Shown here one piece after another: positions 9,304 to 20,370 of a stretch of 64,000 nt of DNA; the stretch's first letter is position 1; each line of letters begins with the position of its first letter. The translations under genes and the position numbers were made by a program. The stretch comes from Rhipicephalus microplus (Eukaryota > Arthropoda > Arachnida > Ixodida > Ixodidae): the NCBI RefSeq assembly GCF_043290135.1, contig NC_134705.1, forward strand, positions 95,559,239 to 95,623,238. The letters are read 5' to 3'. Below the pieces are notes generated by a model. The model saw nothing but the letters and a program-made list of their open reading frames with translations. It was not told where the DNA came from and did not search any database.

Positions 9304-10408
9304 TTCAACACGTGTTACGTATCTGCGCCAACCACGCTTCGTGGTGACATTTTACGTGCGTGTCATGACGAGCCATCATCCGGACACTTCGGCCATACAC
9401 GCACGCTGCAATGGATTTGCCGGTCCTAAAACTGGCCACGTCTCGCAAAGACTGAGAAGCACTACGTTCGCACATGTTGCGACTGTCAGCGACGTAAGAT
9501 TCCACCTTTACGTCCAGTGGGACTGCTGCAACAAATAGACCCACCGAAGGCGCCCTTTTATCAGATTGGCATAGACTTGCTGGGGTCTTCATCTGGAAAC
9601 CGGTGGATTGTGGTCACTACTGACTACCTAACATGTTAATGTGAAACAAGGGCACTTACAAAAGCCACCGCAGCAGAAGTCGCCCAATTTTTCGTTAACA
9701 GCATCGTCTTACGTCACGGTGCTCCAGCTGTCCTCATAAATGATCGTGGGACAGCTTTTACCGCAGAGGTGCTGCAGGAAGTTTTGCCATTAAGTGGCAC
9801 AGAACATCGTAAACAACTGCTTACCACCCGCACGTGAACAGGCTGACTGAACGACTCAATAAGACAATTGCAGACATGCTGTCAATATATGTGGACATCG
9901 ATAACAAGAACTGGGCCGCCATCCTTCCTTATATAACTTTTGCGTGTAACACTGCTGTTCAAGAAAGTACCGATTTCACAATTTTTCACTCAGTCCACGG
10001 TCGCGAGGTCACGACGATGCTCGACGCCATGCTCCTGCCCGACAGCTTAGGAATATACCACACAAATGCCGCCAAATTCGCGCAGTACGCAGAATAGGCC
10101 CGTCAACTTGCTCGTCACCGTATTCAATATCACCAAGCCGCAGACGCACGCCGCTACAATCTTCGTCACCGTGAAGTTATTTTCAAGCCGGGTAATAAAG
10201 TCTGGATGGGGACCCCTATCCGACAGCGTGGCCGTTCAGAAAAGCTTCTTCGCCTCTACTTCGGCCCTTACAAGGTCGTACGACGTCCCAGCGCCGTTAC
10301 TTACGAGGTTCTACCAAAAGGCACTTCGAGACGTTCTCGTTGCCCCCCGCAAACTGAAGTCATTCACGTTTCACGGCTCAAACCATACTTTTCGCGCTGT
10401 GAATGAAT
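9304..10408 (+). pseudogene. Decayed Ty3/gypsy integrase fragment
   Basis: The region starts right after the LINE tail and reads as a gypsy integrase spread over several frames. It has a zinc-finger start (LRGDILRACHDEPSSGHFG, about 9339-9395, and a CCDCQRRK-like part near 9479), a core with GIDLLGSSSGNRW near 9570, INDRGTAF near 9737 and TERLNKTIADMLSIYV near 9846, and a C-terminal chromodomain-like/SH3 part (RGRSEKLLRLYFGPYKVVRR near 10221, TEVIHVSRLKPYF near 10359). Stops occur at 9536-9538, around 9637 and at 10095-10097, and frames change at least twice. It encoded the strand-transfer enzyme of an older gypsy; upstream pol is missing here. The LINE probably inserted into it (inference; the other half would lie left of the window). 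Confidence 0.75.
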
Positions 10409-10870
10409 AGTGGAGTGACTGAATTTATTGGTAACTTCATTGAACTTAAGGTTAAGGATGTTGTAGGTAGCCGGCGGATCTAGACTTGCATAATTTGCAG
10501 GCATTCGCCCCGCCCGGTTTCCTCTTTGCTAAATGAAGCTGTGTCCTTTGTTACTTCGTATTTCTTTTTGTTTCGTCTTTTCCTTATCTTCTTTCCTAAT
10601 TTCTTATTTCTCACTGCATTCTTGACTCCCCAACCAACTACGTTATTCCGCCTTACGCCATTCATTTTGCTTGCATAGTAATTTTCACCTCATTTTTTTT
10701 CGCCTTCATGTACAGCATTGAGACGATGCTTCTTGGGAGAGGGAGTAATGCCACCATTGATGAACAAGCCGCTGTGGCTCATACTCGTTTTTGGCTGATA
10801 AAAAGAAGAGAACATTTTCGTTGCACTGCTTCAGGTGAACTGCTGGCTGTAAGTCTTGCTTTGCCCATGA
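10409..10870 (+). other. Gypsy 3' flank with candidate polypurine tract and LTR start
   Basis: There is no gene here. A purine run GGGAGAGGGAG (about 10736-10746), followed by TAATGCCACC, could be a polypurine tract and the start of a 3' LTR belonging to the preceding gypsy remnant. No second LTR is in the window to confirm it. The candidate LTR is cut off by the (TA)n tract. Confidence 0.3.
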
Positions 10871-10880
10871 CAATATATAT

Positions 10881-10965
<85 letters not shown>

Positions 10966-11015
10966 CCTTCCCATCCTATATAGCTTCCCATCCTATATAT
11001 ATATATATATATATA
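10871..11015. repeat. (TA)n microsatellite with embedded copies of an element start
   Basis: Long TA runs at about 10871-10966 and 10995-11014. Between and after them the motif CTTCCCATCC occurs three times (10969, 10985, 11019), the last being the start of the gag-only element. Coding-looking frames across this tract are repeat artefacts. Confidence 0.9.
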
Positions 11016-12515
11016 GACCTTCCCATCCCCAAGTACACCGGAGCAGCGGACGATGGACCTGTACAGGACTGGTTCGACCTGTTTGAGTTCCACGCTACCG
11101 CTGCATCTTGGTCGGAACGGGAGATGGTTACGAACTTCAGCGACTACGTCACCGGTGAGGCATTTAAATTTTACCTCACCCACATATTCAACAACGACGA
11201 GTCTTGGCAAAAGATAAAAGAAGAAATGATCGTCTGGTTTCAAGACTCTTATGAAGATTCGACTAGAACACACACTCTTAGTGCATTCGAACTCAATCAT
11301 CGCAGCCATAAGCAGCCTTCACGCATTCGAGCACAGAGCATGAATTTACAATTCCCGTCTGGTGAAGTTAGCCACATGCTCATGGAAAGACCACGCTGTC
11401 GTTTTCCCAACCTTCCACCTGGTTCCTCATCCGCGCAAATATCGCCAATGCTTAACTCTTCACTGCATAAAAGATTTGAATCCACTATTTATGACCCAGA
11501 TGCATTTATTACATCGTGCGGCATGCGTACCTTGCAGACTAACTTGGTATCACCTGTCATCAACATTACTGATAAACCTGAGGAAGCACCTCATAAGACC
11601 CTCGCATTTACGCATGATGAGTTAGTAAATCCGCGCGAAACCAAAGCAGACAACGAATGTTCACAGAAATCTTATTCGGTCAAAGTATTCAGCTCAGAAG
11701 CTCAACAAAGACAGAAGCATTCACAATCAGCATCATGTGAGGAAAAGTCTTCTGCAGAAACGACTGGTATTCATCAACCAAAAGATCAAAGCGACGTGAA
11801 TCTAGCATACAACCTCACTGCCAACGATGAAAACAAAAGCCCAGGTGCTACTTCGGATGCCACAAGTACTCTTCAGGCAACTACCAACAATGAGCGGTTC
11901 ATAAATACAGAAGATTCTAGTGCACGAAACCTCCCACATTGTCTTGCGCCAGAAACAGCTGCATTGGTTGGCGTTGTAGAAGCCTGCGGAGGACTTTCTA
12001 AGAATCCTGGCACACCACGAGCAATGTCACACCACAAGCAAGTCAAGGAAACCAAGAAACTACAACATCAACGTATACTTCATCATCGTCAGCGACGAAA
12101 AAAAACTTCATCGAAACCACTCTTAAGGCTCAAAGAACATTGCGAAAAGGCCCATCGTTGTGGATACATTCTCCACCAGAGATTGAAAATGCGCCTTCGA
12201 TCAAAACATCTGCGACATCGCTATAGAAGAATCTCCAAAAACCACAAAAGCACCCATTGTACTCGGCAGGAACACAGGCAGCGGCCAATCAACCTCGATC
12301 AACGCGTACGCAAGCTGCCTGCACGGCCTGTGTATCAGCCACGACGAGGAATGCGATGCCTACAATATCGGAACTGTCTATTCTGCAAGATTTTCGAACA
12401 TCGTTCGTTCTTCACAAGAATGCCAGCTGTGGTTACCCCTATCTCCACGTCCAAAGCATTTTTGTGTTATCCAGAACGCAACCACCAGCCGCGCCCACCA
12501 GAACTCCTGCGTTAA
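11016..12515 (+). pseudogene. Gag-like protein of the short-LTR element, copy 1, start lost
   Basis: Open for 500 codons but without its native ATG; the first internal Met is at 11124. The N-terminal part ([20 protein letters not shown] onward, then [15 protein letters not shown] and W..K..M..WFQDS) has the hydrophobic and Trp pattern of a Ty3/gypsy Gag capsid. The middle (about residues 110-320) is Ser/Thr/Asn-rich and unstructured-looking. The C-terminal part is strongly basic ([14 protein letters not shown] and similar). Near 12373-12420 a Cys-x2-Cys-x4-His box (CLFCKIFEH) resembles a zinc knuckle, but the expected last Cys is in the +1 frame. There a second open stretch continues to TGA at about 12588, ending VWNQL, and is shared with copy 2. 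So the native C-terminus was probably in that frame. No known family assigned beyond Gag-like. Confidence 0.65.
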
Positions 12516-12658
12516 CTGGACTGCTGCACTCTCCCATGAAGTCCTTGAAAGTTTACGGAACACCCCTGGAGTATGGAACCAATTGTGAACTTTGACATTT
12601 GTGACTTTTTAACCTATCCTTGTTTAGTTTTTATTGTTAGTGATCTATGCTTTCTTTC

Positions 12659-12675
12659 GGGGGGAGGGGGAATCG
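12659..12675 (+). promoter_or_regulatory. Polypurine tract of gag-only element, copy 1
   Basis: CGGGGGGAGGGGGAATC directly before TGTGACG of the LTR; the same G-rich tract and AATC spacing occur in copy 2 at 22884-22899. Confidence 0.7.
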
Positions 12676-12782
12676 TGTGACGTATGAAGCGATGGTTGGT
12701 AGAAGCCGAGAAGGAAGAAGTGACAATAAATAAACATGGCGTATGAGCCAGGCCACGTCACCCATTCATCGTAGCATCACAC
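12676..12782 (+). repeat. 3' LTR of gag-only element, copy 1 (about 107 bp)
   Basis: Starts TGTGACG and ends in CATCACACA, giving 7-bp imperfect inverted ends. It contains AATAAATAAA (about 12726), a possible poly(A) signal. It matches 22901-23012 directly and 18371-18480 in inverted orientation. A length near 100 bp is unusually short for an LTR. Confidence 0.7.
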
Positions 12783-12790
12783 ATATATAT

Positions 12791-12933
12791 TGTAAAGAAG
12801 AGGAAGTACTCCGGCGCAGAGGCAGCAGCATCGAGTGTGCAGCAGCGGCTCGAGCTCGGAAATTGCGGCTGGTGCATCGCCTTTCAAGCCTTCCAAGCAT
12901 CAACCTTTCTGCTTAATAAATCTCCTTTATAAT
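12791..12933 (+). repeat. Gypsy 5' LTR (143 bp)
   Basis: Begins TGTAAAGAAG and ends CTTTATAAT; direct repeat of 17799-17941 with about four substitutions. It contains AATAAA (about 12915), a likely poly(A) signal. The 3' boundary is set by the primer site that follows. Confidence 0.9.
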
Positions 12934-12955
12934 TGGTGGAGCCGTGCCGGGTACC
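12934..12955 (+). promoter_or_regulatory. Gypsy primer-binding site
   Basis: TGGTGGAGCCGTGCCGGG lies immediately after the 5' LTR, the expected place of a tRNA primer site. The TGGTGGA start is shared with the other gypsy family in this window (60369). Confidence 0.6.
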
Positions 12956-12999
12956 GTCCCTTACACCTTCCCGCTACCATCCTGGAACTCCGTTCTTGA

Positions 13000-14211
13000 C
13001 GGCTACCTTCTGCTATACCCGACGCCGATCAGCAGACGCTTCCATCTCTTCCGGCCACCTGTCCAGGCAGTGTTCCTCAGCGGGAGCCTCCAATCTTCAG
13101 TGGAACAGATGACAACGACGTTGAAGAGTGGCTCTCGACTTTCGAACGGGTGAGAGCTTTTAACAGATGGACGGACGCGGACATGTTGACACGCATTTCG
13201 TTCTATCTCGCGGGTGTAGCCAGCCTTTGGCTTAGAAACCACCAGGCAGACGTCCGAACGTGGCCGCAATTTAAAACGTCAATTGTAGCAGTCTTCGATC
13301 GACCTGCCGTCCGAAAACTTCGTGCCGAGCAGCGTTTACGCACACGCGCACAAGAAACGGGTGAAACCTTCACAAGTTACATAGAGGACGTCGTCGATTT
13401 GTGCAGACGCGTGAACGCCGAAATGACGGAAGCTGAAAAATATAAGCACATCCTCAAAGGGATTGACTACGACGCTTTTGAAATGCTCTTGGCGAAAAGC
13501 CCGACCACTGTTAATGACGTAATTAGCCTCTGCCAAAGCTACGATGAATTGCGGAAGCAGCGAGCTCTGACAAGACGTCCTCCAGCGCACGATTTGGCAT
13601 CGCTGTCTAGTGTGATCAGTGGTAATGACCACGCGTCACTAATAACCGAAATAAAAGCATTTGTCCGCGAAGAAGTTGCACGACAGCTTTCCTTGGTGCC
13701 TTTCCCACCAGAAGCTACCACAACTTTACCATCGTCTCTACATGACGTCATTCAAGGAGAGGTCACCGAGGCCTTACCAGCTGCTCGCGAGCCTAATCTT
13801 GTGGCTGCTCCTCTCACCTACGCCGCGGCTGCAGCCATGCCAACTCGCAAGGCGCCTGCGCCTCCGTTCCAGCCTCGCGCAAGCTATCCCCCAGCTCCAG
13901 TTCACTGGACCAGCACTAACACCACCAACCCGTGGCGCACCCTCGATAATCGCCCGATATGTTACGCTTGTCGATACCCCGGACACGTCGCAAGGTATTG
14001 CCGCCGCCGGACGCATATCACCAATGAAAACCACCGTGAGCCTTTCTTCCCGCTTGACTCCAACGCGCAATACGGTTCCTCCACTCCAACGCCAGCCCGC
14101 TACCAGGACGACCACCACCCTCGGCCAAGACGTCTTCGCTCGCCCTCTCCACGCCGCCGCTCGCCTTCTCCTATGCGTCGACGGCCCGCACCTAACGAGG
14201 AGGAAAACTAG
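13000..14211 (+). pseudogene. gag: Gypsy Gag, start codon lost
   Basis: Open from 13000 (after TGA 12997-12999) to TAG 14209-14211. The capsid region is recognisable: REPPIFSGTDDNDVEEWLST near 13081, the fold with WLRNHQADVRTWPQFK, and YIEDVVDLCRRVN. A Pro-rich linker follows, then one CCHC knuckle CYACRYPGHVARYC (about 13960-14000) and an Arg/Ser-rich C-tail (RRRSPSPMRRRP). No ATG precedes the capsid in frame. The sequence upstream (12985-13020) looks like a start region damaged by a substitution and one extra base (inference). It would form the particle shell and bind RNA. The first ATG further in (a GTG at 13150 is also possible) would cut off the capsid N-terminus. Confidence 0.8.
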
Positions 14212-14212
14212 A
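14199..14212 (+). promoter_or_regulatory. Candidate -1 frameshift site at gag-pol junction
   Basis: The pol frame is -1 relative to gag and is open through the gag stop. The last gag codons are GAA AAC TAG, so GGAAAAC (14202-14208) lies right at the point where a -1 slip would move ribosomes into pol (GGA AAA CTA GAC). It is not a perfect XXXYYYZ heptamer; the A-site AAC to AAA slip is standard, the P-site slip less so. Confidence 0.45.
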
Positions 14213-17200
14213 CGACGCAGTTCCTCAGGCAAGAACTGCGCAAGTTTCGGTTTGCCCAAGTCCTCATTTGTCACCTACCAATGTTATTGATGTGTTCGTC
14301 GAAAATATCCCTACTGTCGCTCTTGTAGATACCGGTGCAGCTGTTTCGGTTATAGATGCTGGATTTTGTCGCTCAATTTTTAAGGTTACGACGCCTTTCT
14401 CCGGATTATCGCTTCGCAGAGCCAGTGCTCAACCTGTTCAACCGACCGCAGTATGTACAGCCCGCGTGACAATTCAGGACGTTCTGTATACGATAGAGTT
14501 CGTGGTTCTTTCATCATGCTCCCATAATATTATTTTGGGATGGGACTTTTTGTCGCCTGTGTGCTATCGCCTGTGTGCTATCGACTGTGCTAGGGCTGAG
14601 GTCGAATTTTGCTCACTGGATGACCAAGCGTCCGTCGACACCCAGTTTGCCGCTAAACTTGTCGTTAGCGATGGCACCTACATCCCTCCATGCTCTTTTG
14701 CGTTCGTGCCAGTTTCATGCAGCGCCATATCCAACAGCACGGTCTTCTTCACACCATCTCCAATATTCGTCGCCCGAAGAGCTCTCCCCCTGCCTTTTGC
14801 TGCTCTCGATCTTGTAGAAGGGTCAACCACAATGCCAATTTATAATCATGAGTCGTCGTCTTTATCCCTACTTTGTCGCGAGTGCCTTGGCCACGTCGAG
14901 ACAATCAGTTCTTTCAGAATTATATCCGTCCCCGATGAGGTGCCTTCTACCTCCGTCTGTGAACTGGCTGTCGTCTCAGCGCCTGGCTCAACGTCGGCCA
15001 ACATATTTCAACCATTCATCGCTGCAGATTTGACATCTTCGCAGCGTTCACAACTCCTCACCATTCTTGAGAGCTACCGCCACTCTTTCGACGTTGAACA
15101 AACATCTCTCGGCCGTGCCTTAGCAGTAGAACACCACATCGACACTTGGTCCCACTCACCGCTGCGACAACGACCATATCGCGTGTCCGCTACAGAACGC
15201 CGCGTCATTGCTGACCAAGTAGACGACATGCTTCGCAGAGGTGTCATTCGACCTTCACAGAGCCCATGGGTGTCTCCGGTGGTTCTCGTCAAAAAGAAAG
15301 ACGGTTCTATTCGTTTCTGTGTTGATTTCCGGCGATTGAACAAGATCACGCTGAAGGATGTCTATCCACTACCGCGCATTGACGATGCTTTGGACAGTTT
15401 GCAGGGTGCCGAGTTCTTTTCCTCGTTAGACTTGCGGTCAGGCTACTGGCAGGTGCCTATGGCGGAGGCCGATCGCCTCGCAACCGCTTTTGTCACGCCA
15501 GACGGCTTGTATGAATTCACCGTCATGCCCGTCGGACTTTGCAATGCACCTGCAACGTTCTAACGAATGATGAACAACATCCTGCGTGGACTAAAATGAA
15601 AGAAATGCTTGTGTTACCTCGATGATATCGTGGTCTTCGCCCCTAACTTTGACACACACTTACGTCGCCTTCAGCACGTCCTTACTTGCTTAACTAACGC
15701 CGGTTTGCAATTAAACCTCAAAAAATGTCAATTTGCCATGCGTCAAGTGAACATTTTGGGCCAAGTTGTTTCCAAGGAAGGCATCCTCCCGGATCCCGAG
15801 AAATCGCGAGCTGTTACGGCGTTTCCTAAACCTGCCACCATCAAAAAACTTCGAAGTTTCATCGGCTTGTGTTCGTATTTCCGGCGATTCGTCCGAAACT
15901 TCGCGTCTATTATATCACCTCTCACGCAACTTCTCAGCAGCTGTAAAGACCTCTTATTGTGGTCCCCTGCCTGCGACGAGGCTTTCACCACCCTGCGATG
16001 GCTTCTTACGATGCCACCCATTCTACGCCATTTCGATCCTGAAGCTCCAACTGAAATTTACACCGACGCCAGTGGTGTAGGCCTGGGTGCTGTGCTCGCA
16101 CAGCGTAAACCGGAACATCAGGAATACGTCGTGGCATACGCTAGTCGCACACTTACCAAGGCTGAGAGCAACTACAGCGTCACAGAAAAAAAGTGCTTGG
16201 CCATTGTGTGGGCCCTTGGAAAGTTTCGCCCATATCTATATGGTCGTTCTTTTGACGTCGTGACCGACCACCACGCGCTGTGCTGGATTTGACGTTAAAA
16301 GACCCACCTGGCCGCCTCGCTCGCTGGGCATTGAAAATTCAAGATTATGACATACGCGTGGTTTATCGGTCAGGACGGAAGCATGCTGACGCCGACGCCC
16401 TTTCCCGTTCCCCCCTGTCCCAGAATGCCACAGCTGACTCCGCTTACGATTCCACATTGTCATCGCTTGACTTTGACAACATTGCTATCGAACAACGCAA
16501 TGACTCGTGGACTGCGTCTCTCCTCAATCATCTCTCCGACACTTCTGAACTCCCAAAGACGCGAACGCTTCGGCGCCAAGTTCCACACTTCTCGATAGGT
16601 GACACGCTTCTCTATCGACGTAACTACGCACCAGAGGGACGCAAGTGGCTGCTCATCGTTCCACGAACCCTGAAGTCGCAGATTTGTTCCTCTTTTCACG
16701 CTGACCCACAATGTGGCCACGCAGGAGTCTTCAAGACCTACGAAAGGCTTCGACATCGCTACTACTGGCGTGGCATGTATACCTCCGTCCGCAACTTCGT
16801 CCGCTCTTGTGCCGAATGTCAGCGGCGAAAATCTCCACCACACGCCTCCGCCGGTGAACTGCAGCCTTTACCATGCCCTTCCCGACCCTTCGAACGGGTT
16901 GGAATAGATATTTATGGGCCACTTCTATTGTCTCCGACTGGCAACAGGTGGATAATAGTTGCTATCGACCACCTAACGCGCTATGCTGAGACCGGTGCTC
17001 TTAAAACGGCTACAGCACAGGAGGTTGCCAATTTCCTACTGCGTCATTTTGTGTTGCGTCATGGAGGCCCTCAAGAACTCCTCAGTGACCGCGGCTGCGC
17101 CTTCTTGTCCGAGGTCATTGAAAAATTGCTCGCTGAGTGTGCTATTGTACATCGCACATGTACAGCTTACCACCCAAAAACCAATGGGGCTACCGAGCGC

Positions 17201-17761
17201 TTTAATCGTACTCTCGGTGACATGCTATCTATGTATGTGACGCCTGACCACTCTAACTGGGACTTAGTTCTCCCATTCATTACATACGCCTATAATACGG
17301 CAACGCAAGCGACAACAGGCTTCTCCCCTTTTTACCTCCTCTACGGCCGTCACCCCTCCCACACCATTGACACCATTTTGCCCTATCGACCAGACGCGTC
17401 CGAGTGCCTACCGATCTTGGACGCCGCCAGACACGCAGAAGAATGCCGCCAGTTAGCTCGTCGCTTTACCTGCGATGACCAAAACAGGCAAAAGGCAATT
17501 CATGATGCCCAGACCTCAACTCCCGTTTTTCTTCCGGGTTCTCTTGTATGGCTGTCAGTGCCGCATCGCACAGCTGGGCTCTCTTCCAAACTTCTGCCAA
17601 AGTACGATGGGCCATATCGTATTGTCGAACAAACTTCGCCAGTAAACTACCTCATTGAGCCTCTTACGCCACCATCAGACTTGCGACGTCGCAACCGCGA
17701 GGTTGTACACGTCCAGAGGCTCAAGCAATACCACGGTTCAACGCCGCCTGCCCAGGACTAA
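14202..17761 (+). pseudogene. pol: Gypsy Pol (protease, RT, RNase H, integrase), two stops and one frameshift
   Basis: Pol runs from the gag overlap to TAA 17759-17761. The protease has [12 protein letters not shown] (Asp at 14328) and [10 protein letters not shown] runs from about 15100, with [31 protein letters not shown] (motif A) and CYLDDIVVF (about 15612). RNase H has [17 protein letters not shown] near 16054 and [13 protein letters not shown]. The integrase has an HHCC finger ([18 protein letters not shown] to CAECQRRK, about 16720-16830) and a DDE core (GIDIYGP near 16902, LSDRGCAF near 17082, [11 protein letters not shown] near 17185), then a C-terminal [10 protein letters not shown]. 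Lesions: TAA 15561-15563 and TGA 15597-15599 between RT motifs B and C, and a frameshift just before TGA 16290-16292 at the RNase H end. The segment 16280-17761 (integrase) is otherwise open. Confidence 0.88.
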
Positions 17762-17798
17762 GTCGCCAGGATGGATCCTTTTTTCTCCGTGGGGCCAT

Positions 17799-17941
17799 TG
17801 TAAAGAAGAGGAAGTACTCCGGCGCAGAAACAGCAGCATCGAGTGTGCAGCAGCGGCTCGAGCTCGGAAATTGCGGCTGATGCATCGCCTTCCAAGCCTT
17901 CCAAGCATCAACCTTTCTGCTTAATAAATCTCCTTTATAAT
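17799..17941 (+). repeat. Gypsy 3' LTR (143 bp)
   Basis: Direct repeat of 12791-12933, running into (TA)n on its right side. Differences seen: GG/AA in the CAGAGGCAG segment, G/A in CTGGTGC, T/C in GCCTTTCAAG. Confidence 0.9.
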
Positions 17942-18013
17942 ATATATATATATATATATATAAGGAAAAGAAGTGTATACCTGCTCGTTTTTCCGTGTTT
18001 CAACACAATAATA

Positions 18014-18509
<496 letters not shown>

Positions 18510-18637
18510 GAGTCGACGGGATGGAGACCTGCCAGCCCCTTCATCAGTCGCACACCATTGACAAGGTTCTCCGCAAGACACCTTGACCATGAATGAACTA
18601 CCGAACCAGCACCTAGCAGCACACATCGACAAACATC

Positions 18638-20159
18638 ATGACGGAATTAACGACTGACCTTCCCATACCCAAGTACACCGGAGCAGCGGACGATGGACTT
18701 GTACAGGACTGGTTCGACCTGTTCGAGCTCCACGCTACCGCTGCATCATGGTCGGAACGGGAGAGGGTCGCCAACTTTACCGACTACGTCACCGGTGAGG
18801 CATTCAAATTTTACCTCACCCACATCTTCAAGAATGACGAATCTTGGCAAAAGATGAAAAAAGAGATGATCATCTGGTTTCAAGATGATAATGAAGATTC
18901 GATTAGAACACGCACTTCCAGTGCATTCGCACTCAGTCATCGCAATCGTAAACAGCCTTCACGCATTTGTCCACGGAGCATGAATTTACGATTCCTGTCA
19001 GGTGATGTTGGCCACATGCTCACGGAAAGACCACGTGGTCGTTTTCCCAACCTTCCACCAGGTTCCTCATCTGCGCAAATATCGCCAACGTCTAACTCTT
19101 CACTGCATAAATGATAATAATCCGCTAGTTATGACCCGGATGCATTAAATAATACTTCGTGCCGCATGTGTACTTCGCAAACTGACTTGGCATCACCCGT
19201 CATCAACGTTACTGATAAACCTGATGAAGCACCTCACAAGATCGTCGCATTTACGCATAACGAGTTAGTAAATCTGCACGAAAGCAAACCAGACAACGAA
19301 TGTTCACAGAAATCTCATTTGTTCAAAGTGTTCAGATCAGTGATTCCACAAACACAGAAGCATTCACAATCAGGGTCTTGTTAAGAAAGGTCTTCTGCAG
19401 AAGCATCTAGTGTTCATCAATCACAAGATCGAAGCGACGTGAATCCAGTGTACATCCTCACTGACAACAATAAAAACAAAAGCGCAGGTGCGACTTTTGA
19501 TAACACAAGTACCCTTCAGGCAACCACCAACAAAGAATGGTTTATAAATATAGAATATTCAAGGTCACAAGACACCCCACATTGTTTTGTGCCGGAAACA
19601 TCTGCATTGGTTCGCGTCGTAGAAGCCTGCGGAGGACTTCCTAAGAATGCTGGCACACCACGATGAGTGTCACACCACAAGCGAGTCGACAAAACCAAGA
19701 TACTACAACCTCAACGTATCCTTGAACATTGTCAACGACGAAACAAAACTGCATCGAAACCAGTCTTGAGGCTTAAAGAGCATTGCAAAAAAGCCTGTAA
19801 TCGGGGATACATTCTGCACCAAAAATCAAGATTGCACCTTCGATCAAAACATCTGCTACGTCTCCATAGAATAATACCAAAAAGCCACAAAACCACCCCT
19901 TGTACTCAGCAGGAACCTAGCCAGCGTCCAATCAACCTCGATCAACGCACACAAAAGCTGCCTGCACGGCCTGTGTATCACCCACGATGACGAATTCGAC
20001 GCCTACGAAATCCGAACTGTCGATTCTGCAACGTGTTCGAACCTTTTTCGTTTTTCACAAGAATGCCAGCTGCGATTTCCTCTATCTCAACGTCCAAAGC
20101 ATTCTTGTGTTATCCAGGACGCAACCACCAGTCTCGCACACCAGATCTTTTATTGATAT
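18638..20159 (+). pseudogene. Gag-like protein of short-LTR element, copy 2, broken
   Basis: ATG 18638 opens [20 protein letters not shown], giving the native N-terminus that copy 1 lacks. The capsid-like part (about residues 10-90; W/F/L pattern with [15 protein letters not shown]) is intact to TGA 19112-19114. Further stops follow (TAA near 19381, TGA at 19664), while homology to copy 1 continues in the same order. The Cys-x2-Cys-x4-His box (CNVFEH preceded by CRF, near 20022-20045) is seen in one frame. The C-terminal CQLRF part is in another frame and is cut at 20159 by the gypsy. The remaining tail resumes at 22723. It is likely an RNA-binding capsid protein of a non-autonomous element; no enzyme is present. 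Confidence 0.65.
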
Positions 20160-20335
20160 TGTTACGGGAAAGATTTATTCACCGAGAGCTGGTCTTGCTA
20201 ACGGCTTAGAGAGCGCACAGTCAAGCAGGCCAACGGGAGAAACTTGAGAGTCCAACCCACTACAACCCCGTTGTCGTCTTCTTCATTTGGGTGCCAATTC
20301 AGCTGTGTCGGGGCGACAGTTCCATACACGTATCA
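20160..20335 (-). repeat. 3' LTR of deleted gypsy
   Basis: TGTTACGGG...CACGTATCA on the plus strand, 176 bp; direct repeat of 22543-22718 and same family as 60188-60363. Confidence 0.92.
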
Positions 20336-20370
20336 TCACCCCGGCCCGTAAGGCACCGTCTCGGTGCCTG

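Larger units (their letters stand above)
11016..12782 (+). mobile_element. Gag-only short-LTR retroelement, copy 1 (5' end lost)
   Basis: It matches the second copy (18638-20159 plus 22723-23012) along its length. It starts in codon 7 of the ORF, at a (TA)n tract, so the 5' LTR, leader and start codon are missing. It contains a Gag-like ORF, a short 3' UTR, a G-rich polypurine tract (12659-12671) and a 107-bp 3' LTR. No protease, RT or integrase frame exists between gag and the LTR, so it must have relied on proteins from another element. Unit length would be about 2 kb. Confidence 0.75.
12791..17941 (+). mobile_element. Ty3/gypsy LTR retrotransposon, full length, inactivated
   Basis: A 5,151-bp element with 143-bp LTRs (12791-12933 and 17799-17941), a primer site, gag, pol (protease, RT, RNase H, integrase) and no env. 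I count about four LTR differences. It lies in a TA-rich site: ATATATAT precedes the 5' LTR and ATATATAT follows the 3' LTR, so an ATAT-type target duplication fits but cannot be delimited. It sits 8 bp past the end of the gag-only copy 1. Lesions: lost gag start, two in-frame stops and one frameshift in pol. Confidence 0.92.

Noticed and set aside
10708..11309. Open frames across the TA tract on both strands
   Set aside because: Ile/Tyr repeats encoded by (TA)n; a dinucleotide repeat stays open in several frames without coding. The same holds for 17843-18034, 22898-23233, 54225-54631 and 59994-60458.
12944..13153. 69-codon frame at the gypsy gag start
   Set aside because: Out of frame with the capsid, whose sequence can be followed upstream to 13000 in another frame.
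13661..14290. 209-codon plus-strand frame over gag of the 12791 gypsy
   Set aside because: Overlaps the CCHC-bearing gag frame; composition is that of a shifted Pro/Arg-rich linker.
17762..17798. Env gene downstream of gypsy pol
   Set aside because: Only 37 bp lie between pol stop and the 3' LTR; no room for env.
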